64,000 nt of DNA from assembly GCA_008828725.1 (NCBI GenBank), contig MEHQ01003689.1, positions 70,310 through 134,309 on the forward strand, written 5' to 3'. The first letter of the stretch is position 1. Each line of letters opens with the position of its first letter. This document shows, piece after piece, positions 12,801-24,800 of this stretch. Source of the DNA: Saccharina japonica. Lineage: Eukaryota > Sar > Phaeophyceae > Laminariales > Laminariaceae. The translations under genes and the position numbers were made by a program. The notes beneath the pieces were generated by a model that did no database searches, had not been told where the DNA came from, and saw only the letters and a program-made list of their open reading frames with translations.

Positions 12801-15800
12801 TTAAAGGAGTAATTATTGAATTTGCCCATGCCATGTAGAGTGTTGTTTTTGCGGCTTCGACACCCGTCTGAACTGAGTCTACATTGTCGGAGAAAACTAT
12901 ACAGGGACAACGGATTCAGTCAAAGGTAGCCGCGTCTTGCGATTGGAGCATCACCTCGCTTCGGCATGCACACCACGCAGAGCTGATTGCGCACGTTATC
13001 TCACGCCACGAACTGTACCACCTACCTGGAAAACTAACGACGAGTCAACGAGTTACAGCCAGCCAGTCAGCCCTCAGCCCTAAGAACTAGAGTTGGTATT
13101 GTGTCCGCAGCAGGAATAGAAGAACTTGCCGGTGTGTATCGTGGCAGTCGTCTCGCACTTGGTGTTCTACGGAGGACCAACAGGGGCCGCCGGGTTTCGT
13201 CGTAAGAAGGCGGTCTACTCTACCGCTGAAAACCGACTTCCACTCAATGCAATGTAGCTGGTTTTATCGAAACCCACCAGTCGATATTCATGTAGGCCGA
13301 GAGCTGACAGAGGACCATCTAAACGAACGCGACATGCTGATGGTGTTCAGACCGACACACTAACATAGTCACCAGGCAATCCGTTCGACCGACACCGACC
13401 AACGTGAAGCGCGTGCAGCCTCTTCCCCCTCCCCACTACGGCACGTGCCTTGTATTTTTATCGCGAGAAGACTTCAGCACTTTCTTCCCTCGTCGGCTTG
13501 CGTCGGATTCCGCCTACCCACGCCACGAAGGCGCTCTCGGCAATTTGTTCCTTTGTAGTGTTTTCAAATAAAGTCAAAATCTCACCACGGTGGGAATCGA
13601 ACTTGGGTACCAATGCCTGTAGTCTTTAACCACTGGTCTACCTGGACGATCGACATGTGTACTGCCATAACTGTATAGTTAGTCCACAAGCAGGCAGTAC
13701 AACTGCTAAACTTTGATTTCGACCGGAATACGATGGCGTTTTCTTCCGACTGGACATCCATGGTGTTGGCTGCAGGAGGTCGTGAAGCGCGTACAGCCTC
13801 TGCTATTGGAGCCAGACTTCACGTACGCCGTGATGAAGACCAAGTCTGCCGCCGCAGCCAATCTCTGCAACTGGGTCATCAACATCATCAACTTCAATCA
13901 GGTGCGTGCGTCGGGGAATGTTCTTCGCGCCTACCAAGGCACACGTCCTACGGCAGCAGACGCGTGCTACGGTAGGAAGGAGCACGGCCCCTAACGGTGT
14001 TCGAGGCTCCTCAGTCGTGAAGATCTACTCTGTCAAGAAATATAAGCACCGTTTGTATATAAATATTATATAACAACGGTGCTTATATTTATGGACAAAG
14101 TGGTATAACCTACAACTGCAGCCCAATGGGCAATCCCTAAGCCGCGTAGGTAAATCGTGACAAATATAGTTAAAACACTATTACTACGGAGGACCATAGT
14201 AAATAGGACGCAACATTAATAGTAAAAACAGGTAAATGTATACGTTTTTGTGTTTACCGTAGATCCTATTTACGATGCCTCCCCGTAAACCAAGTTGTGA
14301 CCGTCTACCGTGCCAGTGTATAGCGTCGTTTCACTTTCCTTTGTCACCGATTTTTGTGATCCTCTGTACTGAACGTCGTTACCAGTATGTACCTTACCTG
14401 CAGATAATACGAAAGGATCAGGCCGCTCTGCTGGATGCTCTCGAGACTGCCCACGCGAAAAAGAACTGTTTCGCTTTCTGTTGCCATCGCGTACAGTACA
14501 ACAGCTTCGTTCCGCTTTCTGCTTTTTAATTTTTTTGAAAAAATACGTCAGCTGTGAGTACGACCAGCTGAATGGTTGAAACTCAACTTGGCAAGCTGCG
14601 TACTACGCCATACACGTTCTTAAGTGTACTGGTACTATATTCAAATCTGTACGATTTAATGGTAAGTCGTCCGCGCGTGTTCTATATTAATTCCTCGTGG
14701 AGGATATAGGCCAGTGACTCGCCTGGATGCTGCCAGGGTCAACAGGACGATTTTTTATAACTATTCTGCGCCCTGATACTATATAACCTGTAGAGGAGGA
14801 GGGGGGCTTTTGTCAACCTTTTATGTTCTTCTTCATGGAAACGTCCAACCGGAATGCATGCGACCACTGACGTGCAGATATACAAGAAGGTTAAGCCGCT
14901 TATGGATGCTTTGGAGGCAGCCCAAGCGGCCAAAGCTGCAGCGATCGCTGATCTCGCCAAGGTACGAGTACGTGCTCGTACGGGCTTTGAGTCTTGTTCG
15001 CCCGATGGCTGGGGGCCACGCACATTAAACAAACGTGCCCACTTCGAAGCAGACCATGCTATGCGGTACCGGGTATACGTATTGTATCTGGAACCTAACC
15101 TGCGGTGATCACAGATTACATCATGATCTACGGTGGTCCCGTAGTAAATATTGTTTGGGCCCTAGCCTGCCATGTTGTTGTTGTTGTACAAAGAGCTAGT
15201 GTGTAGTACAGATCCAATCCAGGAAATATAGTTGACTATAAACTGTCGATCAGGCCGGCTTCATGGCTTCCAACCGGCAAAATTTGATGAGCTACTAGGT
15301 GATCCCGAGCAGGGGTATGCCTTGCCCTGAAAGAGCCAGACGTCCGACATGCCACGCAGACGCGTGCTACGATAGAGGTACTGTACCTTGTTTTGGCTGA
15401 AACATTTTCGGGATGACGGGGCTCTCTTTACTCCAAAACTCCTCGCTTTTTTCCATTTTTGTGCTGCCATATTTTTCGTTGTATAATATACACAGTAGTC
15501 CCGGTTGTTTAGGGCCCATCTTAACGATTCATAACTGAAAAAAAAATCCACACTAATTCTAAGTAGTTTGTCCCCAAATCCAGGGGACCAGTTCTTAAGG
15601 GGTTAACGAAGACAGCAGAAAATCCAATTTGGAAAATAAATCCTATTTGGATGTGATTTCGCAGAAAAAAATGGTTTGCGTCCTATGGGGAATAGTGAAT
15701 TGCTTGTTCAAATATTTACGAAATCGAAAAAACGCAGCATGCCTCTCAACGCTCAACGCCCGGGTGAAAAAATCCGACGAGTGCAGACGAGAGCGAAGGC

Positions 15801-18800
15801 ATGCGTCGCCGCGTGCGCGCCGACGCAAGCGTACGCTTGCTTTTGGCCGCCCAGGCTAGGAAGCTATCTCTCAGGGTCTCCTTGGTGGGCGTAGATATCC
15901 CTGAAACGCCACGGGCGAGACAGGGACGGCGACGGTGCCATCAAAGCCTTGAACGTATCCTGCAGTTTTCCCGTCTATCACTCGGTTTTTGGTCGGGTTT
16001 GCACATCGAGCTGGTTGAAAAATTGAGATTGCGACCGCCATGATTGGTTTTGAGGCGCCACCGCCGGGGTACGATGTGCTATGGTCTGCAGGCGTGGGCG
16101 CGGTTATTGTCCCGTTGGCCTCGCGTCGTGGTTCACGCGTTGTCGCCTCGGTCGTGGTCATCGATGCGGCCAAGAAATTACCAGATTGCACCGAAGGCGT
16201 TTGCCCACCGTGGACATCCCGGTCCAAGTCGTGCCAACGCCTCAATTTGATTTGAATTCTACCCAAAACAAGGTCCTGGACCTTCTTGGTTTTTTCGTCC
16301 GTTTCAAATTGATCAGACCCCAAGATCCTAATATTTGGTGCTGGTGCGTGTGTTGACCAATGAAAAACGAATTTGAATTTTTATTTTTCCAAATTGAATT
16401 TATTTTTTACTCGTTAATATGGGCCCTTATCGGGCACATACGCAACACATATATTTCCCTCCAATAAACAGTTTTTGGGTTTGACTTGCTATTAGTATAG
16501 ATCACTTACTACTAGTATAGAGATCCTCGAGTGAGGAAGGAGCTTCAGCAAAATAAATGGTGCGACTCTACCTTAAGGTAGCATGCGTCTGCACCACGTT
16601 GCCTGTTTTTTTTCAGGCTCCTCACTTTGAGGGTCCCTTTAATACTGTAATACTTCGAAGTACTAAGTGCAAACCCGATTTAAAATCCCATGTTTTGTCC
16701 CTGTATAGGGGCAAAGGTGTACGACGTGCGGGAAAAAAACCATGTACTGGTAGCAAAAAAACTAAACAAGGATGGCATTCCGACAGTTTTGGCCCCCGTA
16801 AATAATTCAGAAAACAAAAGTTCGCCAAAATGTGCTACGTACGTACACGAGTCATTCATGTGAAAAAGGTGTTATCCCACGGCGGCATTCACCCTGCGAC
16901 CCTCGACACTGCTATCGTATGCATGAGGTGACTCTCTACATCGCGTATTATGAAGTGTTAAATCCCACGCGCAATTTCCCATGGTCGGTTGCAGTAGTAT
17001 ACTGCGAACCGGCCTGGGCTGAAGACGTTTCGGCGCCGCCCTACTAATTGTTCGCGGTGGACCCGGAAAGCGGCGAGGTAAGCGACACCGCGACGGGGAC
17101 ATGGCGCCTCACGGAGGATCTGTCCTGGTATGCCTGTTAGAGGCATGGTTCCCCAGCCCTAGTTTTGACAATAATGGCGGTTCTCCCGCTCCTCCGAACC
17201 GACCCAGGTTGAAGACGCGTTGGCTGTGATCAAGGCGCATCTGGGGAAGCTGGAGAAGTCGTTCATGGCAGCCACGGAGGAAAAAACCAGGGTAGAAGGG
17301 CAGGCTAGGGCCTGTCAAGAGCGTCTCGGTCTCGCCGAGCGGTACGTCTTGACCACACACGCGACCAAACGCAACCTCAATGTTCTTGCTATTCATGTTT
17401 TAAGGGTATCGCCGTGTACATACATGTGTTGTACCCGGGCTCGAACTAATCTGGGAGTTTTTAGAAACAAGCACCAGTGAGATCCGTGCTACGTACGGTG
17501 CCGCAGGGGTACGTACGTAGCGCTTGTTGGTTTTGTGGCAAAAATCGGTTCTGAATGACGGAACTCCTTAACCGAACAATGGTCGGAATGCCACTTTGTT
17601 TTTTATTTTGCAAATAAATATGTTTTTTTTTTAATAATATCATACCTAAGGGCCCGTTTTAACGAGTATGAAATAAATTCAATTTGTTTTCATTTTGCAT
17701 ATAAATATATGTATTTTTTAATAATATCATACCTAAGGCCACGAGAAACTTGATCGGGTTGTTGGGCTTTGATTTTTGTCCGAAATCAGTTTTTTGTTTT
17801 TTCTTTTATGTTTGGGTGAGGTTCAGAGCGCCACCTTCAGAGTTATCGGTGCATCTCTACCTTGGCGTGTGTCACCAACTATTTGTTTCGGAGGCTTTTC
17901 GGTTAAGGGGTAGAGCTCCGTTTCCGTATAAGCCCCCGACTCCGAGATACCTTATACGTACGTACCCTAAGGGAATTAGACGCAAGTCGAGGACGGAAAA
18001 GAGGGCTGAATGAAATATTCTCCCGACAGAAAATAAAGGCGCGAATCGAAGAGGGGAAGGGGGAGAAGAGGGCCTGCTAGACCAACTCCCGTATCTGAGC
18101 GACGACTATACAGTGGGAGCGATACTGAAAAGAAGGACGAAGACACTAAACGAGAAGAAATAGTATGCAAAGGGTGAAGCAAGACGAGCACATAAATTCA
18201 ATGGCGTAGGTATTCTGACGAAAAATGTTATCATCCTGCCCAAAGATACTGGGTTGATCCCTTTGCCTCTTGAGAAACGTGTGGGCTCAAAAGTACAACC
18301 TCAACACCCGCCATAGCCCGTATCCAGACATGCCTACCTGTACCTATTGTACAAGTGATATGTTGTGCCACTGCTATGCATTCCGATACGCGACTGCTCG
18401 TAGCTCTTAGTATTTGGAGGGTTTCTAGTTTCAGACTCGAGGCTTTCGGACCAAGGCTAGCAAGCATTTGCTCACGCTTACGCCTAAACTTGAGCAGCAT
18501 ACACCGTGTCTGAGTTACAAAATTCGAGACGTGTTTTGGGATAATGTATTATTAAGTGGGGTCACATATTGCGTGCATGTCATCGGCGTATCCTATGAAT
18601 GACAAAACATGTGATACCATCGCGCGGCCATTCTTTTGACGTTACCGCACTTGATGGGGGGGGGGGGCAGGTTGACGAACGGCTTGGCCAGCGAGAACGA
18701 GCGGTGGGGAGAAGAAGTCGAGCGACTACAGACAAGGTCGGTCGGAACTCTAAAGCTCCCACAAATAGTAAACACGCCTTCGTAACTCCGTGTTGTTTGT

Positions 18801-21800
18801 GTAAAATACCTCAAAACAAGGGACGGAGATACAACGCGGTCAAACGCTTTCGTTGGCCACTTGAGACAGTCGGGGCTGCTTGCAGGGCTGGGGGGGGTAT
18901 AAGGTTTAACCGATCGGACAGACCACTCGCTCCCACTTCACAACCTAGATGTGTANCGGAGGACCAACAGGGGCCGCCGGGTTTCGTCGTAAGAAGGCGG
19001 TCTACTCTACCGCTGAAAACCGACTTCCACTCAATGCAATGTAGCTGGTTTTATCGAAACCCACCAGTCGATATTCATGTAGGCCGAGAGCTGACAGAGG
19101 ACCATCTAAACGAACGCGACATGCTGATGGTGTTCAGACCGACACACTAACATAGTCACCAGGCAATCCGTTCGACCGACACCGACCAACGTGAAGCGCG
19201 TGCAGCCTCTGCTAGTGGAGCCACACTTGACGTGCTCTACCCACAACCAAAACTATATATTCCTTCGAAGGCGACAGCCTCTCGTACCACTACTACTACT
19301 ACTTTTCATTTTTTGTCCATCCCATTTATTATCTTCGCCCTTCTTTCCTCTCTCCCTCCTTAGTCGTAACTCAGATCCGGGGTCACTAAGTAGGCTCTTC
19401 TCCCCCCTCCCCACTACGGTACATGCCTTGTATTTTTATCGCGAGAAGACTTCAGCACTTTCTTCCCTCGTCGACTTGCGTCGGATTCCGCCTATTCACG
19501 CCACGAAGGCGCTCTCAGCAATTGGTTCCTATGTATTTTTTTCAAATAAAGTCAAAATCTCACCACGGTGGGATTCGAACTTGGGTACCAATGCCTGTAG
19601 TCGTTAACCACTGGTCTACCGGGGCGATCGACATGTGTACTGCCATAACTGTATAGTTAGTCCACAAGCAGGCAGTACAACTGCTAGACGTTGATTTCGA
19701 CCGGAATACGATGGCGTTTTCTTGCGACTGGACATCCATGGTGTTGGCTGCAGGAGGTCGTGAAGCGCGTACAGCCTCTGCTACTGGAGCCAGACTTCAC
19801 GTACGCCGTGATGAAGACCAAGTCTGCCGCCGCAGCCAATCTCTGCAACTGGGTCATCAACATCATCAACTTTAATCAGGTGCTGCGTGCGTCGGGGAAT
19901 GTTCTTCGCGCCTACAAAGGCAGACGCCTTATGGCAGCAGACGCGTGCTACGGTAGGAAGGAGCACGGCGCCTAACGGTGTTCGAGGCTCCTCAGTCGTG
20001 AAGATCTACTCTGTCAATACATATAAGCACCGTTTGTATATGAATATTAGATAACAACGGTGCTTATATTTATGTACAAAGTGGTATAACCTACAACTGC
20101 AGCCCAATGGGCAATCCCTAAGCCGCGTAGGTAAATCGTGACAAATATAGTTAAACCACTATTACTACGGAGGACCATAGTAAATAGGACGCAACATTGA
20201 TAGTAAAAATAGGCAAATGTATAGGTTTTTGTGTTTACTGTAGGTCCTATTTACTATGGCCCCCCGTAAACCAACAAATTCACTTCTTGTTGTGACCGTC
20301 TACCGTACCAGTGTATAGCGTCGTTTCCCTTTCCTTTGTCACCGATTTTTGTGATCCTCTGTACTGAACGTCATTACCAGTATGTACCTTACCTGCAGAT
20401 AATACGAAAGGATCAGGCCGCTCTGCTGGATGCTCTCGAAGCTGCCCACACGAAAAAGAACCGTTTCAATTTATGTTGCCACCGTGTACAGTACAACAGC
20501 TCCGTTCCGCGTTCTGCTTTTTATAATTGTTTTAAAATACGGCAGCTGTGAGTACGACCAATTGAATGGTTGAAACTCAACTTGGCAAGCTGCGTACTAC
20601 AGTACGTCATACACGTTCTTAAGTGTACTGGTACTACAGTAGTAACCATTTGAAAACGTGCTATTTTTTTGTGGGTTCTGCCGATGGCTGCACTGAAAGA
20701 ACCAAGGCGATAATTCACACGCCGGTTGTGTCCAACAATGCCCTGAGTGAAAATGAAAATTCGCGTTCGCGTCGATCTTTATATTTTTCAGTTTCGCTTT
20801 AGTTATAGCCTTGAAAGGCTATTTTTGGTAAGGATTTCAAATGGTCAATTTTCAATATATTTATTTTCGGCGGGCTCAGGAAACCACATTCTAGACCCGA
20901 TATTGAAAATGTGTTCCCGGAGGATTGTGGCGACAAGCTATACGATCATCATACAAGTTGTATTGTAGTAATATATCCATTTTTGATGGCGCTGAAAAAG
21001 TTTCCGTTTTGGGGTTAATTCCTTACTGAACAGTAAGGAATTAACCCCAAAACGGAAAATTTTTCAGCGCCATCAAAAATGGATATTTTACTACAATACA
21101 ACTTGTATGATGATCGTATAGCTAATCACCACAATCCTCCGGGAACACATTTTCAATATCGGGTCTAGAATATGGTTTCCTGAGCCAGCCGAAATTAAAT
21201 ATATTGAAAATTGGCCTTTTGCAATCCTTACCGAAAATAGCCTTTCAAGGCTATAAAAGCAAAACTGAAAAATATAAAAATCGACGCGAACGCAAATTTT
21301 CATTTTCACTCAGGGCATTGTTGGACACAACCGGCGTGTGAATTGTCGCCTTGGTTCTTTCAGTACAGCCATCGGCAGAACCCACTAAAAAATAGCACCT
21401 TCTCAAATGGTTACTACTGTATCTTCAAATCTGTAAGATTTAATGGGAAAAGTCGTCCGTGCGTGTTCTATATTAATTCCTCGTCGAGGATATAGGCCAG
21501 TGACTCCCCTGGATGCTGCCAGGGTCAACAGGACGATTTCTCATAACTATTCTGCGCATTGATAATATATAACCTGTAGAGGAAGGGGGCTTTTGTCAAC
21601 CATTTTTTCTCCCTCTTCATGGAAACGTCCAACCGGAATGTATGCGACCACTGGCGTGCAGATATACAAGAAGGTTAAGCCGCTTATGGATGCTTTGGAG
21701 GCAGCCCAGGCGGCCAAAGCTGCAGCGATCGCTGATCTCGCCAAGGTACGAGTACGTACACGTACGGGCTTTTGAGTCTCGTTCGCCCGCTGGCTGGGGG

Positions 21801-24800
21801 CCATGCATGTCACATTAAACAAACGTGCACTCTTCGCAGCAGACCATGATATGCTGGTACCGTACCGAGTATATTGTATCTGGAAACCTAACCTGCGGTG
21901 ATCCCAGATTACATCATGATCTACGGTGGTCCCGCAGTAAAGATTGTCTGGACCCTAGCCTGCCATGATGTTGTTGTTGTTGGTGTTGTTGTTGTTGTAC
22001 AAGGAGCTGTGTAGTGCAGATCCAATCAGGAAACAAAGTTGACTATAAACTGTGGATCAGGCCGGCTTCAAGGCTTCCAACCGGCAAAACTTGATTAGCT
22101 ACTAGGTGACCCCGAGCAGGGGTATGCCTTGCCCTGAAAGAGCCAGACGTCCTACATGCCATGCAGACGCGTGCTACGATAGAGGTACTGTACCTTGTTT
22201 TGGCTGAAACATTTTCGGAACGACGGGACTCTCTTTACCCCAAAAATCCTCGGATTTCAATTTTTGTGCTGCCATATTTTTCGTCTGTATAATATAGTCC
22301 CGATTGTGTATCGGGCACATACACTACCAGGTAACACTTTTATTTCCTCTCCGAAACATCAGTTTTATGGCGACTTGCTATTAGTATAGATAACTTACTA
22401 TTGGTATAGAGATCCTCAAGTGAGGAAGGAGCTTCAGCAAGATAAATGGTGCAACTCTACCTTAAGGTAGCATGCGTCAGCACCACGTCACCGTGTTGGG
22501 TTTCAGGCTCCTTACTTCGGGGGTCTCTTTACTAATACTTCGAAGTACTAAGTGCAAACCCGATTTATAATGCCATGTTTTGTCCCTATATAGGGGCAAA
22601 CGTGTACGACGTGCGGGAAAAAAATCATGTACTCGTAGCAAAAAAACTAAACAAGGATGGCATTCCGACAGTTTTGGCCCCCGTAAATAATCTAGAAAAC
22701 AAAGTTCGACAAGGCGTGCTGCAGTACGTACACGGGCCATTCACGTGGAAAATTGTCACAAGCATCATTCACCCTGCGACCCTCCACACTGCTATCTCGC
22801 ATGCATGAGATGACTCGCTACATCGCGTAGTATTAAGTGTTAAATCCCATGCGCAATTTCCCATGGTCGGTTGCAGTAGTATACTGCGAACCGGCCCGGG
22901 CTGAAGACGTTTCCGCGCCGCCCTACTAATTGTTCGCGGTGGACCCGGAAAGCGGCGAGGTAAGCGACACCGCGACGGGGACGTGGTGCCTCACGGGGGA
23001 TCTGTCCTGGTATGCCTGTTAGAGGCACGGTTCCCCAGCCCTAGTTTTGACAATAATGGCGGTTCTCCCGCTCCTCCGAACCAACCCAGGTTGAAGATGC
23101 GTTGGCTGTGATCAAGGCGCATCTGGGGAGGCTGGAGAAGTCGTTCATGGCAGCCACGGAGGAGAAGACGAGGGTGGAAGGGCAGGCTAGGGCATGTCAA
23201 GAGCGTCTCGGTCTCGCCGAGCGGTACGTTTTGACCACACACGCGCGACCAGACGCAACCTCAATCTTCTTGCTATTCATGTTTTAAGGGTATCGCCGTG
23301 TACATACATGTGTTGTACTCGCGGGCTCGTACTAATCTAGGAGGGTTTAGAAACAAGCACCAGTGAGATCCGTGCTACGTACGGTGCCGCAGGGGTACGT
23401 ACGTAGCGCTCGTTGTTTTCGTGGCAAAAATCGGTTCTGAATGACGGGGCTCCTTAACCGAACAATCGTCGGAATGCCACTTTGTTTTTATTTTGCAAAA
23501 TAAATATATATTTTTTCGATATCATACCTAGGCCACGAAAAACTTGATCGGGTTGTTGGGCTTTGATTTTTGTCCGAAATCAGTTTTTTTTTTTTTTTAT
23601 GTTTGGGTGAGGTTCAGAGTGCCACCTGAAATGATCACCTTCAGAATAATCGGTGCATCTCTGCCTTGGCGTGTGTTACCAACCGATTTGTTTCGAAGGC
23701 TTCTCGGTTAAGGGGTAGAGCTCTTTCTCGGTATAACCCCCCGACTCCGAGATACCTTATACGTACGTATGCTAAGGGAATTAGACGCAAGTCGGAGGGG
23801 GAAAAGAGGGCTGAATGAAGTATTCTCCCGACAGAAAACAAAGGCACGAATCGTAGAGGGGAAAGGGGGAGAAGAGGGTTTGCTAGGTCAACTCCCGTAT
23901 CTGAGCGACGACTATCCAGTGGGAGCGAGACCGAAAAGAAGGACGAAGACACTAAACGAGAAGAAATAGTATGAAAAGGGCGAAGCAAGACGCGCACATA
24001 AATCCCATGGCGTAGATATTCTGACGAAACATATTATCGTCCTGCCCAAAGATACTGGGTTGATCCCTTTGCCTCTTGAAAAACGTGTGGGCTCAAAAGT
24101 ACAACCTCAACACCCGCCATAGCCCGTATCCAGACATGCCTACCTGTGCCTACTGTACAAGTGATACGCGACTGCTCTTAGCTCTTGGTATTTGGAGGGT
24201 TTCTAGTTTCAGACTCGAGGCTTTCGGACCAAGGTTAGCAAGCATTTGCTCACGCTTACGCTTAAACTTGAGCAGCATACACCGTGACTGAGTTACAAAA
24301 TTCGAGACCTGTTTTGGGATAATGTATTATTAAGTGGGGTCACATGTTGCGTGCATGTCATCGGCGTATCCCATGAATGACAAAACATGTAACACCATCG
24401 CGGGGCCATTATTTTGACGTTACCGCACTTGATGGGGGGGGGGGCAGGTTGACAAACGGCTTGGCCAGCGAGAACGAGCGGTGGGGAGAAGAAGTCGAGC
24501 GACTACAGACAAGGTCGGTAGGAACTCTAAAGCTCCCACAAATAGTAAACACGCCTTCGTAACTCCGTGTTGTTTGTGTAAAATACCTCAAAACAAGGGA
24601 CGGAGTTACAACGCGGTCAAACGCTTTCGTTGGCCACTTGAGACAGTTGGGGCTGCTTGCAGGGCTGGGGGGGGTATAAGGTTTAACCGATCGGACAGAC
24701 CACTCGCTCCCACTTCACAACCTAGATGTGTACCATCGGTATGATCTGTATGATCTGTATGATCTGTAAGATTTGTATGATTCGTAAGATATGTATGATC

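Larger units (their letters stand above)
12731..13775 (+). other. Intron 10
   Basis: Left edge of duplication block 1 at 13171, decayed exon 11 fragment 13402-13426 and a SINE 13427-13650. Confidence 0.8.
13902..14877 (+). other. Intron 11, first copy
   Basis: Hairpin 14040-14092 (ATAAGCACCGTT / AACGGTGCTTAT), F1 element 14184-14288, decayed exon 14404-14490, and the empty F4 site near 14635. Confidence 0.8.
14962..17207 (+). other. Intron 12, first copy
   Basis: F2 element 15359-16589 interrupted by F3 element 15512-16426. A 150-codon minus frame (15871-16323) lies inside F3; no domain recognised. Confidence 0.8.
13171..18955. repeat. Tandem duplication block 1, first copy
   Basis: About 5.8 kb nearly identical to 18957-24733 (offset 5,787 at the left end), carrying exons 11-14 and their introns. 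It differs from the second copy by scattered substitutions, a ~190-bp deletion in the SINE at about 13426, the presence of F3 element 15512-16426, and the absence of palindrome F4. Confidence 0.95.
18737..19753 (+). other. Inter-copy segment of block 1
   Basis: Right end of copy 1, the N junction, decayed exon 11 fragment 19192-19245 and full SINE 19295-19626. Confidence 0.8.
19880..21661 (+). other. Intron 11, second copy
   Basis: F1 element 20164-20268, decayed exon 20399-20485, palindrome F4 20637-21419. Confidence 0.8.
18957..24733. repeat. Tandem duplication block 1, second copy
   Basis: Second copy of 13171-18955. It starts directly after a single N at 18956 and ends at GATGTGTAC. A TA or TAC is shared at the left edge (TTCTAC), the junction (GTGTAN) and the right edge (GTGTAC), so short microhomology may exist at the breakpoints. 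Confidence 0.95.

Noticed and set aside
19558..19626. Functional tRNA gene on the minus strand
   Set aside because: Box A and B are present but the T arm and acceptor stem do not pair; the attached body marks a SINE.
20747..21309. Two ~73-codon frames on opposite strands as a gene pair
   Set aside because: They are the same sequence in the two arms of palindrome F4.
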